Shown here in pieces: positions 7,893-16,771 of a stretch of DNA of 32,672 bases. The notes beneath the pieces are model-generated. The model was not told the DNA's origin, made no database searches, and saw nothing but the letters and a program-made list of their open reading frames with translations. The DNA lies in NCBI GenBank assembly GCA_014727845.1, contig WJMR01000214.1, forward strand, positions 1 through 32,672, in the 5' to 3' direction. Numbering within the stretch: the first letter of the stretch is position 1; the number at the start of each line of letters is the position of its first letter. This DNA is from Ignavibacteriales bacterium. GTDB lineage: Bacteria > Bacteroidota > Ignavibacteria > Ignavibacteriales > Ignavibacteriaceae. A program made the position numbers and the translations under genes.

Positions 7893-9383
7893 ATGAAAGT
7901 TTATTTCCGGGACAGCTATCTCTCGCGACTCAACGAGTTGCACAACGCGGACGAGTCAACCTTTACGGTTATCCGAGGTCCTCGGCAAGTGGGGAAAACC
8001 ACCCTCGTTAAGCAATACCTGAAGAAGAACAAGGGCGTGTATCTCACTATTAGCTCCAAATCCACCTACCTCCAGCTTCGCGACATCGCCGACCACCTCA
8101 AACACTTTCCGTTTATCGAGGACGTTGCGACCGAATTCGCGTCGTGGCGAGAATTTTTCGACTATATCTTTACGCTCTCTCGGGAAAAATCGGTCGATGT
8201 GATTATCGACGAATTGCAGAATCTCGAACTCGTCGAGCCGGAGGCGTACGAAGACCTCCGCGACTCGTGGCGGAAGCATTCTAAAGAAGGCGTTGTGCGC
8301 GTGATGGCGCTCCTCTCGGACGGCGATTTCGTGAAAGCCGCCTTCGACGATCAGGAAAGTCCGCTCTATCGAATCAACACCCACGAAATCGCCCTTAAAC
8401 CGTTTCGCCTCTCCGAGGTGATGGCGATCTTTCGGCATAACGGCTCCACGCTCTCCTCGCGGGACGTCGCCACGCTCTACCTCGTTTTCGGAGGATTGCC
8501 GAAATACTATTTCCTCATCGAGCGCTTCGGCTTATGGAAACGCGGCGTCGTCGATATCCTCAAAGAACTCGTTTTCATGGATTTTGCGCCGCTCGGCTAC
8601 GAACTCAAAGAGCTCGTCATCAACGATTTCTCGCGCGGCAACAAGATCTACCTCTCCATCCTCCAAGCCATAGCCAACGGCAAAACGAGGATGTCCGAAA
8701 TCGCGCGCGCCATCGACATCCCCGTCACCAATCTCACCAAATACCTTTTCGAGCTGGAGAAAAAAAAGAGTATCATCCGACGCGAGCTTCCCGTCTCCGC
8801 CGATCGCGAGGCGTACTCAAAGTTCGGACGCTACGCCCTCAACAACGCGTTTCACAATTTCTGGTTCCGCTTCGTCCAACCCGAGATCATCTCCTACGAG
8901 ATGGGAATGTACGAGCGTATCACGGATGGCTTGGGCGAAAAGCTGCATGACTACTACGACGAACGCCTGCCGAGATTGATCCGCGAGATCGTCGAGGACT
9001 ACGCCGACGCCGAGTTGATCGCCGATCTCTTCCCGCATCCGATCGACAAAGTCGGCGGCGTGTGGAATCGGAAGGAGACGATCGACCTGGCGGTGGTAAG
9101 CGAGAAGGATAAAGCCGTCTTGCTTGGCGTCGCGCACGATAAGCGCGAGGCGGTTACGGGCTCCGAAGCCGAGAAATACATCGACGCGCTCGAACGATTC
9201 GCGTCGCAGTTCGACAAGTATCAACGCCGGCTCATACTCGTCGCGAGGAACGGACTGCAACCCGAAGCCGAGACCCAATGCCGCGATCGAGGCGTCGAGG
9301 TGGCGCCCGCCGCCTACTTCACCGAGCGCGTTATCAATTCCGAAACGCCCGCCCGCGACGAGATGGTCGAGATCGGCGTCTGA
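7893..9383 (+). CDS. Archaeal-type AAA ATPase with C-terminal DUF234
   Basis: The product is 496 aa. The N-terminal P-loop ATPase has Walker A GPRQVGKTT (residues 29-37) and Walker B VDVIIDELQNL (Asp106-Glu107). A middle winged-helix segment follows (~255-310: ILQAIANGKTRMSEIARAI, then TNLTKYLFELEKK). The C-terminal ~330-480 region is a DUF234-type, nuclease-fold-like domain (KYGRYALNNAFHNFWFRF-type motif, later DLAVVSEKDKAVLLGVAHDKREA). This is the archaeal ATPase (PF01637) plus DUF234 (PF03008) architecture, of unknown biological role and often found as scattered paralogues. The ribosome site is weak (GGATAG just before the ATG). A small acidic gene starts 7 bases after its stop and is probably cotranslated. 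No mobile-element features flank it, although its upstream region is unusually AT-rich. Confidence 0.88.
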   Translation: MKVYFRDSYLSRLNELHNADESTFTVIRGPRQVGKTTLVKQYLKKNKGVYLTISSKSTYLQLRDIADHLKHFPFIEDVATEFASWREFFDYIFTLSREKSVDVIIDELQNLELVEPEAYEDLRDSWRKHSKEGVVRVMALLSDGDFVKAAFDDQESPLYRINTHEIALKPFRLSEVMAIFRHNGSTLSSRDVATLYLVFGGLPKYYFLIERFGLWKRGVVDILKELVFMDFAPLGYELKELVINDFSRGNKIYLSILQAIANGKTRMSEIARAIDIPVTNLTKYLFELEKKKSIIRRELPVSADREAYSKFGRYALNNAFHNFWFRFVQPEIISYEMGMYERITDGLGEKLHDYYDERLPRLIREIVEDYADAELIADLFPHPIDKVGGVWNRKETIDLAVVSEKDKAVLLGVAHDKREAVTGSEAEKYIDALERFASQFDKYQRRLILVARNGLQPEAETQCRDRGVEVAPAAYFTERVINSETPARDEMVEIGV

Positions 9384-9390
9384 GCCCGCT

Positions 9391-9822
9391 ATGGATTTCG
9401 CCGACGACGATCGCGGAATATCCCCCGACGACCGACGAGAGGTCTATCGCTTGTTCGCCGAAGAGGGCGAGGCGACGATGGCGAGCTTTCTCGAACGTCG
9501 CGACGACGAAATCGACGACCCCGACCTCTTCTGCGACGAACTCCTCGCCGATCTAAAAACCCTCAAAGACGTCGCCGAATTCCTCGAACTCTACCTCCTC
9601 TCCACCGTCGCTTACGAGCTCGCCCAAACGCTCGATCTCGCGCGGCAAAAACGGCGTACGCTCGAGCGCGACGACGTCGAGTTCGTCTTCGCCCCGCTCG
9701 CGTTTCTCGTCGAGGCGCTCGGGACGATCGCCGAAACGCAAACGGACGTCGATCTCGTCGAGCGCGCGCAACCTGTCGCCGACCGACTCCGCGAGGTGTT
9801 TGTCGAGTTGATGTACGAGTAG
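9391..9822 (+). CDS. Small acidic helical protein of unknown function
   Basis: The product is 143 aa from the ATG at 9391; the frame is open further upstream but overlaps the ATPase gene, so this start, 7 bases after its stop codon, is preferred. The protein is very acidic (runs such as DDDRGISPDD, RRDDEIDDPDLFCDE) and predicted almost wholly helical, with no signal peptide, membrane segment or recognisable motif. No ribosome site is clear, which fits translational coupling to the ATPase gene. Its stop codon directly abuts the stop of the convergent permease gene. I do not recognise the family. The tight pairing suggests it works with the ATPase, but this is inference. Confidence 0.7.
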   Translation: MDFADDDRGISPDDRREVYRLFAEEGEATMASFLERRDDEIDDPDLFCDELLADLKTLKDVAEFLELYLLSTVAYELAQTLDLARQKRRTLERDDVEFVFAPLAFLVEALGTIAETQTDVDLVERAQPVADRLREVFVELMYE

Positions 9823-11073
9823 CTAACCCTTCAGCCCCGTCGTCGCGACGCCGCCCATAATGTATCGTTGGAAGATCACGAAGAGGATCGCCACGGGCAG
9901 CATGCTCAACGTCGCGCCCGTCATCAAAAGGTGGCGGTTATCAACATAGGGCGAGCGGAAGTACTCCAAGCCGAGCGGAACGGTGCGGAGCTCGGGGGAG
10001 TCGAGATAGATCAGCGGACCCATCACGTCCTGCCACGTTCCGACGAACGTGAACAGCCCGGCGACGATGAGCGCGGGAACGCAGTTCGGAAGCACGACGC
10101 TCCAATAGGTGCGGAGCACGCCGCACCCGTCTATCGCCGCCGACTCGTCCAGCTCGCGCGGCAAACCGAGCATATATTGCCGAAGGAGGAAGACGTTGAA
10201 CGCGCCCGCGGTGAAGTGCGGCACGATTAGCGGCAGAAACGTGTCCAACCAGCCGAGCGATTTATAAATGCCGAAGAGAGGGACGAGCGTCACCTGCGCC
10301 GGCACCATCAGCGTCGCCAGCACGAGCGTGAAGAGGAGCTCGCGACCCTTGAAGCGCAAACGCGCGAAGCCGTACGCCACCAACGACGCCGACAGTATCT
10401 CGCCGATCACCGCCAACGCCGCGACGAAAAAACTGTTCCACAAATAGCGCAGGAAGCCGATCGACTTCTCGCCGTAGCTCGCTTCGGGTCCCGCGAGCGT
10501 CTCCTCGTAGTTTTCCCACCGAGCGTGGAATACGCGCTTCGGCTCGTGCTCGACGTTCCGCAACATTTCGGGATTCCCGCCTCCCGCGCGCTCGACGAAG
10601 AGGAGCTCCTCGTATCGGTCGTCGGATTGCCGCGCCATTCGCGCTATAACGCGAACCTCCCGCTCGGACGCGAGCAGAACGTGGGTCGGCGCGTCTGCGA
10701 AGACGATGGAATCCGAGGGAGGCGGAACGCGGCGGACCGAATCGAACGCGCGCCACGAGACGAACTGCGTCGGCTCGGCGCCGTCGAGGCGGAGGAAGTA
10801 GCCGCCGTCGTCATCGCGGCTTCCCAACAGATCCTCCGAGGGGAGGAGGAGGAACGCCGTGTCGGACGCGGTCGCGAACGTTCTCCCGTCCGCCGAATAA
10901 GCGAGCCGCGAGGTCGCCGTCTTCGCGGGATAGAACTCCGGCGGGGTCGCCGAGATCGCCTCGCGCGACTTCACCGACGAGGAGAGCACCCAGTAGAAAG
11001 GAAACAGCAACGCGACGCCGACGGGAATCAGCGCGGCGTACGTCAGTATGTTGCGCGTCGTAGGCGTTCGCAC
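9823..11073 (-). CDS. Sugar ABC transporter permease (MalG/CUT1 type) with large extracytoplasmic insertion
   Basis: The product is 416 aa from a GTG at 11073, one base after the stop of the fusion gene upstream. The family is the MalG-like inner-membrane subunit of carbohydrate importers. TM1 is ~9-33; the remaining membrane segments lie between ~207 and the end (FVAALAVIGEILSASLVAYGF, LLFTLVLATLMVPAQVTLVPL, ALIVAGLFTFVGTW, MLPVAILFVIF). The EAA loop that contacts the ATPase is DESAAIDGCG-VLRTYWSVVLP near 305-330. MalG-type proteins normally have ~280 residues. Here about 135 extra residues (~51-185) lie between TM1 and TM2, on the periplasmic side, rich in beta-type sequence. No ATPase gene is nearby; CUT1 systems often share a distant one. 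Third gene of the GH38-transporter operon. Confidence 0.92.
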   Translation of the reverse strand: MRTPTTRNILTYAALIPVGVALLFPFYWVLSSSVKSREAISATPPEFYPAKTATSRLAYSADGRTFATASDTAFLLLPSEDLLGSRDDDGGYFLRLDGAEPTQFVSWRAFDSVRRVPPPSDSIVFADAPTHVLLASEREVRVIARMARQSDDRYEELLFVERAGGGNPEMLRNVEHEPKRVFHARWENYEETLAGPEASYGEKSIGFLRYLWNSFFVAALAVIGEILSASLVAYGFARLRFKGRELLFTLVLATLMVPAQVTLVPLFGIYKSLGWLDTFLPLIVPHFTAGAFNVFLLRQYMLGLPRELDESAAIDGCGVLRTYWSVVLPNCVPALIVAGLFTFVGTWQDVMGPLIYLDSPELRTVPLGLEYFRSPYVDNRHLLMTGATLSMLPVAILFVIFQRYIMGGVATTGLKG

Positions 11074-11074
11074 G

Positions 11075-13486
11075 TTACTCGTCGTAGTAGGTTAAGCGTT
11101 TGGAAAGTTTCATCTGCAACGAGGTGACGGCGAAAATGACGAGGAAGAGGATCATCGCGTAGCTGCACGCCCTCCCCATATGCAGTTTGTTGAACGCTTC
11201 GTCGTAGATGTTCACGGCGTAGAATCGGAGCGCGTCTCCCGGTTCGCCGATCGCCGAACTGCTCTGCGCGAAAAAGAGCGCGGGCGTGAACACCTGAAAC
11301 GCCATGATCGTCGTAATCACCAAAGTAAAGACGACGACCGGACCGAGTAGGGGAATCGTGACGAAGACGAATCGTCGCAGGAAGCCCGCCCCGTCTATCT
11401 CCGCCGCCTCGTAGAGTGATTGCGGAATCTGCTTCATTCCCGCGTAGTAGATGATCATCGAGTTGCCGATCCAGAAAAGGTTCATCAACACCACGGCGTA
11501 GAAGGCGTGCGCCTCGTCCAACCAATTAACCGCCTCGAAGCCGAGCGTCGTCAGGAAGTGGTTGATCACCCCGTAGTCTTTGTTGAACATATTGATCCAC
11601 ACGATCGCCGCGGCGGCGCCCGTGAAGAGCGAGGGGAAGTAGAAGACCGCCTTAAAGAAGTTCGACCCGCGAACCCCCGCCGTGAGCAAGGCGGCGGTGA
11701 AGAGTCCGCCGAACATCGCGATCGGCACGGCAAACGCGGCGTAACGGATTGTGCGCTCCAAACCGATCAGGAAGTTCTCGTCCTCCGCCAAACTCAAGTA
11801 GTGCGCCACGCCGATCCACCGCGGCGGCTCGATCAGGTTCCACTCGGTGAACGAGAGAACGACCGACGCGAGTATGGGTCCGACGAGGAACGCCGTGAAG
11901 CCGATCAGCCACGGCGAGATGACCGCGTAGCCCTTCGCTCCGCCGCCGCGACCGCCGCCGCGACCGCCGCCCGATTTCGCCTCCGTCTTGCGGTTCGAGC
12001 GCACGTAGCGGAAGTAGAGCCATCCGAGAAGTCCGAAGAAAAACAGTAGCGCCGCGGGAAAGACGTACTTCACCGTCGCGTCGGGGTCGATCGGTTTGCC
12101 CCGCTCGAACGCCTCGTCGAAGTCGGCTTGGAGTTCGGGGATTCGCTCGCGGATCTTCGCCTCGATAAACTCGTTCATATGCGCGACGAAGCGCTCGTAC
12201 GCTTCGGGCGGAATCTCGCCGTTCACGCGCGGCAATTCGGCGAGGCGGTCGTTGTATTCCTTCTCCAACTCGCGCTCGACGCGCAGCCGCCATTTATCCA
12301 ACACGGGCACGAGGTAGTTGTTGTCGGTCACCATGTTCGGCGCGGCGATCGGGAGATCGTGGAGGAACGCCTCGACGTCCGCGGCGCCGTAGTCGTTGTT
12401 GACGAGCGCGTCGGAGGCGGCTTTGAGCGAGGGAACGCCCCGCAGGCGCCTACCGTAAATCCGTTGCGCCCCGAGCGAGGCGAGATGCTCGACGAAGAGC
12501 CACGCCTCCTCTTTGTGCGCGCTTCCGCTGAAGACGGCGACGGCGTTGACGTCCGCCAGTTGCGAGGGACGCGGTCCGCGCGGCATCGGCGTCAATCCGT
12601 AGCGGACGCCGCGCTCCTCCAAGTTACGCAGCGTCCACGGTCCGTCGATTCCCATCGCGAATTGGTCGTCGAAGAGAATCGAGCTCAAGTTCACGTTGCC
12701 GGATTGCAGCGGCGCGTCCCCGAGATGAACGCGATCGCCGTACTGGAGTCGAAAGACCTCGACCATCGCGGCGATCAACGAATCGTTCCCGACGACCGTC
12801 GCCTTCGTCGGATTGATCTGACGATCCAACACGTCGCCGCCGAACATCCGCCACATCGGTTCGTTCCAACTCAATCCGCCGACCATGCCGTATTGCGCGA
12901 AGGAGCCGTCGGGGTTGCGGTGCGTGAGGCGGGCGGCGAGCGCGGCGAACTCCCCCCACGTCAACGGCTCGTCCACGCGCGGGAATTCGGATTCGGGAAC
13001 GCCGCTCTGCTCGAGAACGTCCTTCTTATAGATGACGGCGCGGACGGCGACGTCCAGCGGAAAGGCGTAGAGCTTGTCGTCCCACGTGCACGCCTCGACC
13101 GCGATCCCGTGATAATCGTCGAGCGAGGTCTCGGAATTATCCACGAACTCGTCGAGCGGGGTCAGCGCGCCGCGCGCCGCCCACACGCCGATCACGCCGG
13201 AGTAGAGCGTGATGACGTCCGGCGCCAAACCCGATCCGGACTGCACTTGTAGCTTCGCCCAATACTGTCCCCACGGATAGACCGACACCTCGACGCGGAT
13301 GTGCGGATACCGCTCGACGAACTCGCGCGCGATGTCGCGAATATACTTCACCTCGCCCGCCTCGCCGTACATCGCGTATCGGAGCGTGACTTTCTCGCCT
13401 TGATACTCCTCGTTCTCGACGATCACGCCGGGGCGCGCGTCGAACGCGACGAGGAGAACGAGGGCGAGCGCGAGTCGCCGCGTCAT
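11075..13486 (-). CDS. Fusion of sugar-binding protein and ABC permease (MalE-like + MalF-like)
   Basis: The product is 803 aa. Start ATG at 13486 forms ATGA with the stop of the GH38 gene upstream, which indicates translational coupling; an in-frame codon at 13516 would overlap that gene more deeply and is less likely. Residues 1-~17 are a signal peptide or anchor. Residues ~30-465 are an extracellular solute-binding protein of family 1 (LRYAMYGEAGEVKYIRDIAREFVERYP start, WGQYWAKLQVQSGSGLAPDV hinge region, GIDGPW). Residues ~473-496 are a membrane segment followed by a basic, Gly-rich cytoplasmic linker (RSNRK, then three GGG blocks, ~497-520). Residues ~520-803 are a six-helix MalF-type permease with EAA loop QSLYEAAEIDGAG near 700. 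The topology is consistent: binding domain outside, linker inside. It permits one tethered binding domain per transporter. Confidence 0.93.
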   Translation of the reverse strand: MTRRLALALVLLVAFDARPGVIVENEEYQGEKVTLRYAMYGEAGEVKYIRDIAREFVERYPHIRVEVSVYPWGQYWAKLQVQSGSGLAPDVITLYSGVIGVWAARGALTPLDEFVDNSETSLDDYHGIAVEACTWDDKLYAFPLDVAVRAVIYKKDVLEQSGVPESEFPRVDEPLTWGEFAALAARLTHRNPDGSFAQYGMVGGLSWNEPMWRMFGGDVLDRQINPTKATVVGNDSLIAAMVEVFRLQYGDRVHLGDAPLQSGNVNLSSILFDDQFAMGIDGPWTLRNLEERGVRYGLTPMPRGPRPSQLADVNAVAVFSGSAHKEEAWLFVEHLASLGAQRIYGRRLRGVPSLKAASDALVNNDYGAADVEAFLHDLPIAAPNMVTDNNYLVPVLDKWRLRVERELEKEYNDRLAELPRVNGEIPPEAYERFVAHMNEFIEAKIRERIPELQADFDEAFERGKPIDPDATVKYVFPAALLFFFGLLGWLYFRYVRSNRKTEAKSGGGRGGGRGGGAKGYAVISPWLIGFTAFLVGPILASVVLSFTEWNLIEPPRWIGVAHYLSLAEDENFLIGLERTIRYAAFAVPIAMFGGLFTAALLTAGVRGSNFFKAVFYFPSLFTGAAAAIVWINMFNKDYGVINHFLTTLGFEAVNWLDEAHAFYAVVLMNLFWIGNSMIIYYAGMKQIPQSLYEAAEIDGAGFLRRFVFVTIPLLGPVVVFTLVITTIMAFQVFTPALFFAQSSSAIGEPGDALRFYAVNIYDEAFNKLHMGRACSYAMILFLVIFAVTSLQMKLSKRLTYYDE
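11940..11971. repeat. 12-bp tandem repeat coding the Gly-Arg linker
   Basis: CCGCCGCCGCGA is repeated at 11940-11951 and 11952-11963, with a partial third copy to 11971. It encodes the GGGR repeats joining the anchored binding domain to the permease. Replication slippage could change linker length. Confidence 0.85.
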
Positions 13487-16400
13487 ACGGGTTTGAAGTC
13501 GTGGCGCTTTTTCCAAGCGAAAGATGCTCGTTTAATCTTGAATGTTTTAATCTCGTAAGGATCGAAGCGCGCGACGAACGCGTTATTGTCGATCGGCGTC
13601 GGGTCCTCGGTTGTCGGACGCTCGAGCATATCCGTCGCGCGTAAATTTTCGACGTCGAAGCCGAGCGTAATCGTCGCGTCGGTTTTCTCGCCGCTCGTCT
13701 CGTAGGCGCGGAGGATAAGGTCGTCGTCGTCCTCGGCTTTCTTGAGAGTCGAGAAGGCGACGTTGGGATTGTCGATGGAAACGAAGGAGCGGCTTATCGG
13801 GAGGTCGCCCGCTTTCTTGAATACCGAGATCGCTCGGAGCCCTCGGTTAAACGCCTCGCCGAATTGTCTCGCCACGTTCGCGGTTCGGCTCGGCTTGACG
13901 GCGAAACGGAAGCGATGAACGCCGCGGTCGGGTTCGGGGTCGGGGTCGTAGGAGGCGCGGAGCAACGAGAGACGAACCGTCGCGCCGTTCGCGTCGCAAC
14001 CGTACTTCGCGTCGTTCGCGACGGTCAACCCTCGCTCGTCGTCGGCGACGCGCGTCCATCGTTGGGTGGGATATTCGGCGCCGTTCGGATCCCGAGCGAC
14101 GTCGCCAAAGGGAACCTCGCAACGCGCCAATATCTTGTCGGGCGCGAGCGACGAGGGGAACGCCGCTTTGAGAAACTTACCGCCTCGGTTCCGGTCGCCC
14201 GTTTCGTTCCACTCGACGACGACGCGACTCTCGAGATAGTCCGCGTCCTTGATGAGAGAAACGCGCTGGATAAGGCGAGATCCCTCCCACTCGTGGACGA
14301 TCTCGACCGTCGCGCGAACGGGACCCCGCTCGACAATCGCGACGCGCGTCGGGGAGGCGAGCGTCGTCGTCTCGGCGATCTCGCCGATCTCCCACGCCGA
14401 CATCTCGACGGGCTTCTCGGAGAGGAGTTGAAAGCCGTTGAATCCCGCGCCGCCGACGTAGTCAAATCCGTCGCGCTTATCGACGAACGAAGAGACCGCG
14501 CCCGTCGTCGCGTCGATCGCGACGGAGAGACGCTCGTTTTCCAAGCGGAGGTCGTCGTCGATCAAATTTGCGCCCGCGTTGTCGGACTTACGTGAACGCC
14601 GCCACTGATAAGCGCGATAGCCGATAGATGGAACGTTCTCCGCGACAAACGCGACCGTCGCCGCGCCTACATTCCGAGAAACGATTTGGCTCGGAACGAC
14701 GGCGCCCGTCTCGTCGAGGATCTCTACGCCCTCCTCCCCCGCGAGGGGAAGCGACGTCTCGACGAGATCCGTCCGCGCGGCGCTTGCGGGATTAAAAACG
14801 ACGAGCGGCGTCTCGGCGAAACCCGAACAGTCGATTTGCTCGGCGATCGCCTCGAATGATTTTTCCGTCGCCGAGCGAGCGCCCGTTATCGCCGCCTCGG
14901 CGGCGGGAACGGCTTCCTCGTACACGGCGTGAATGGCGGAGCCGGGGAGGATGTCGTGAAATTGATTGAAGCAGACGCGCTCCCATCCGCGCTTCAGAAC
15001 TTGGCGCGGGTAGGGGAGCTCGTACGGTTCGGCGATCGCGCAAAACGTCTCCGCCGCGACGAGCGCGTTCTCACCCTCGCGGTTGACGCGCTTGATATCC
15101 GCGTGCGTCGTGTAGCATCCCTCGAATATGAACTGTAACTCGTCGTCCACGACGGGGAGCTCGGGGCGTTTGGCTTCGACGGTTCTGAAATACTCTTCGA
15201 CGGTCGAGAAGCGGGCGGAGACGGCGAACGGGTCGTCGATCAACTCCAAGCCGCGGTTAATGTCTCGGATCGTCGGACCGCCGCCGTGATCGCCGACGCC
15301 GTAGCAGTGGAGGTAGTCCTTCAGCCCTTGGCGCTCGTCGAGTTCGAGGGGACGGTAACGCGTTTCGGGTCCCATCGTTCCGTTGTAATCGGGCGTCGCC
15401 GCGGCGATCACCTCCGAGCCGTCGGGGCCGCGCCACCGAACGACGCTCGGGTTTTCCTTCGCGCAACGCATATGGTAGTAGTACTTCACGCCGCATTGTC
15501 GGAGGATTTGCGGCATCGTGCGGACGTGCCCGAAGAGATCGGGTTGCCAGCAGACTTCCGGTTCGACGCCGAAGTGGCGCTTGACGAACCGATTGGCGAG
15601 GAGAAACTGCCGCGCGAGCGACTCGCCCGAGGCCATGTTCTCGTCCCCCTCCACCCACATCGAGGCGGAGACTTCCCACTGTCCCGCCGCGACGAACTTC
15701 TTCACGCGCTCGAACAACTCCGGGTCGCGCTTACGGATGACGTCGTATATCGCCGCCTGGCTCTGCGAGAACTTGAAGAACGGAAAACGCTCCATCAGCG
15801 AGACGATGGTGCGCGCGTCGCGGAGGATCACCTCCTCGGTTTCCGCCCACACCCAAAGCCAATTCATATCGATGTGCGCGTGACCGATTAGGTGCGTGGT
15901 GTAATCCTTGGCGCGGACGAGCAGGGGCGCGAGGATCTCTTGCGCGCGCCTGACGCTCGCATGGTAACGCTTGTCGTCGTTGTCGCGGAATGCGTCGAAG
16001 TCGAGCGCGGCGATCGCCTCGTCGATCAAGGGCGCCAAGCGGTCGCGTTCGTCGGCGAGCGTCTCCACGAGGCGTTGAGCGAATTGTACGTCGGGAGAAA
16101 TTCTCGGCGGATCGACGGCGCGAAGGAGCGCGGCGCGGTATTCCTCTTGGCGGATCGGCTCGACGACGTTCTTCGAGAACCCCATTTGCAACGCCTCCTC
16201 CCGGCGCTCCGGTTCGCCCGACTCGTAGAAGGACGCGACGACCTCTCCGTTCCGCGTAATCACCAATCGCTTGAAGCACGCGACGTACACGCCCGCGAGC
16301 GGCGCGACGATCGCGATCTCGACGCTCGAAAGTTTCTCGCCGGCGAGGGAGCTTAGATCCATCCGACGGTGAAACCACGACCCCGCCGCGTCGAGGAGGT

Positions 16401-16653
16401 AGGCGTACGGTTTCGACGTCTGCCAGTATTGATCGACGATGTTCAAGTCTCGTAGCGCGCGTCCCGAAGCGAACGTAATGTCCGCGCCCGCTTGAATGCG
16501 CGGCGAAGCGACGTCGATGAAAATCTCATACTCGAAGACGTCGCCTTCTTGGAGGACGTAATCGGATTTCGCTATCGTGATGTAACTGTAGCCGCGCGGG
16601 TTGCCGTCGGATTCGCTTTTAAAGAACAGAACGTCGGGGGAGTCGTGCGTCAT
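13483..16653 (-). CDS. Alpha-mannosidase, glycoside hydrolase family 38
   Basis: The product is 1056 aa from the ATG at 16653; the frame extends to a TTG at 16707, but that start is weak. The enzyme removes alpha-linked mannose using zinc and a retaining mechanism. Zinc ligands are H260 and D262 in GHAHIDMNWLW, the nucleophile is D372 in CWQPDLFGH, and the distal His is H566 in FNQFHDILPGS; GDHGGGPT (454-461) is also typical. The N-terminal ~145 residues look like a beta-sandwich, carbohydrate-binding-like module before the usual helical pre-domain. The C-terminal ~600-1056 is the beta-sandwich region of the family. No signal peptide is present, so it is cytoplasmic. It is the first gene of an operon: its stop overlaps the start of the transporter fusion by 4 bases. 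Divergent from the GH130 gene. Confidence 0.95.
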   Translation of the reverse strand: MTHDSPDVLFFKSESDGNPRGYSYITIAKSDYVLQEGDVFEYEIFIDVASPRIQAGADITFASGRALRDLNIVDQYWQTSKPYAYLLDAAGSWFHRRMDLSSLAGEKLSSVEIAIVAPLAGVYVACFKRLVITRNGEVVASFYESGEPERREEALQMGFSKNVVEPIRQEEYRAALLRAVDPPRISPDVQFAQRLVETLADERDRLAPLIDEAIAALDFDAFRDNDDKRYHASVRRAQEILAPLLVRAKDYTTHLIGHAHIDMNWLWVWAETEEVILRDARTIVSLMERFPFFKFSQSQAAIYDVIRKRDPELFERVKKFVAAGQWEVSASMWVEGDENMASGESLARQFLLANRFVKRHFGVEPEVCWQPDLFGHVRTMPQILRQCGVKYYYHMRCAKENPSVVRWRGPDGSEVIAAATPDYNGTMGPETRYRPLELDERQGLKDYLHCYGVGDHGGGPTIRDINRGLELIDDPFAVSARFSTVEEYFRTVEAKRPELPVVDDELQFIFEGCYTTHADIKRVNREGENALVAAETFCAIAEPYELPYPRQVLKRGWERVCFNQFHDILPGSAIHAVYEEAVPAAEAAITGARSATEKSFEAIAEQIDCSGFAETPLVVFNPASAARTDLVETSLPLAGEEGVEILDETGAVVPSQIVSRNVGAATVAFVAENVPSIGYRAYQWRRSRKSDNAGANLIDDDLRLENERLSVAIDATTGAVSSFVDKRDGFDYVGGAGFNGFQLLSEKPVEMSAWEIGEIAETTTLASPTRVAIVERGPVRATVEIVHEWEGSRLIQRVSLIKDADYLESRVVVEWNETGDRNRGGKFLKAAFPSSLAPDKILARCEVPFGDVARDPNGAEYPTQRWTRVADDERGLTVANDAKYGCDANGATVRLSLLRASYDPDPEPDRGVHRFRFAVKPSRTANVARQFGEAFNRGLRAISVFKKAGDLPISRSFVSIDNPNVAFSTLKKAEDDDDLILRAYETSGEKTDATITLGFDVENLRATDMLERPTTEDPTPIDNNAFVARFDPYEIKTFKIKRASFAWKKRHDFKPV

Positions 16654-16690
16654 AACGTGGATTTCGTCTTGTCGGGTTACCGGATTATTG

Positions 16691-16704
16691 CGTAAGTTAA
16701 CCGG
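16691..16704 (-). promoter_or_regulatory. Shared promoter-region motif, copy 1 (GH38 operon)
   Basis: On the minus strand CCGGTTAACTTACG lies 37 bases before the ATG at 16653. It matches 12 of 14 positions with CGGGTTAACTAACG upstream of the second GH38 gene, in the same orientation to its gene. It may be an operator or an extended -10 region; a TTTTTCT box precedes it at 16722-16716. Confidence 0.4.
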
Positions 16705-16771
16705 CAACGTTATTCAGAAAAACGGTAAGGTTCAAGGGCGAACCGATATTCTCCATCAAGGACGCACGACG

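Noticed and set aside
9124-9390. Upstream extension of the small acidic protein frame
   Set aside because: It lies within the ATPase gene, and its Arg/Pro/Ser-rich residues do not match the acidic protein that follows.
12128-13252. 374-codon plus-strand frame opposite the transporter fusion
   Set aside because: Antisense shadow of the binding-protein domain with low-complexity Arg/Val/Glu composition.
13483-13486. Possible frameshift because the GH38 and transporter genes overlap
   Set aside because: Both proteins are complete and the ATGA overlap is a normal coupling signal.
16601-16771. Upstream extension of the GH130 frame
   Set aside because: It crosses the divergent promoter and the start of the GH38 gene; the ATG at 16772 begins at the usual family N-terminus.
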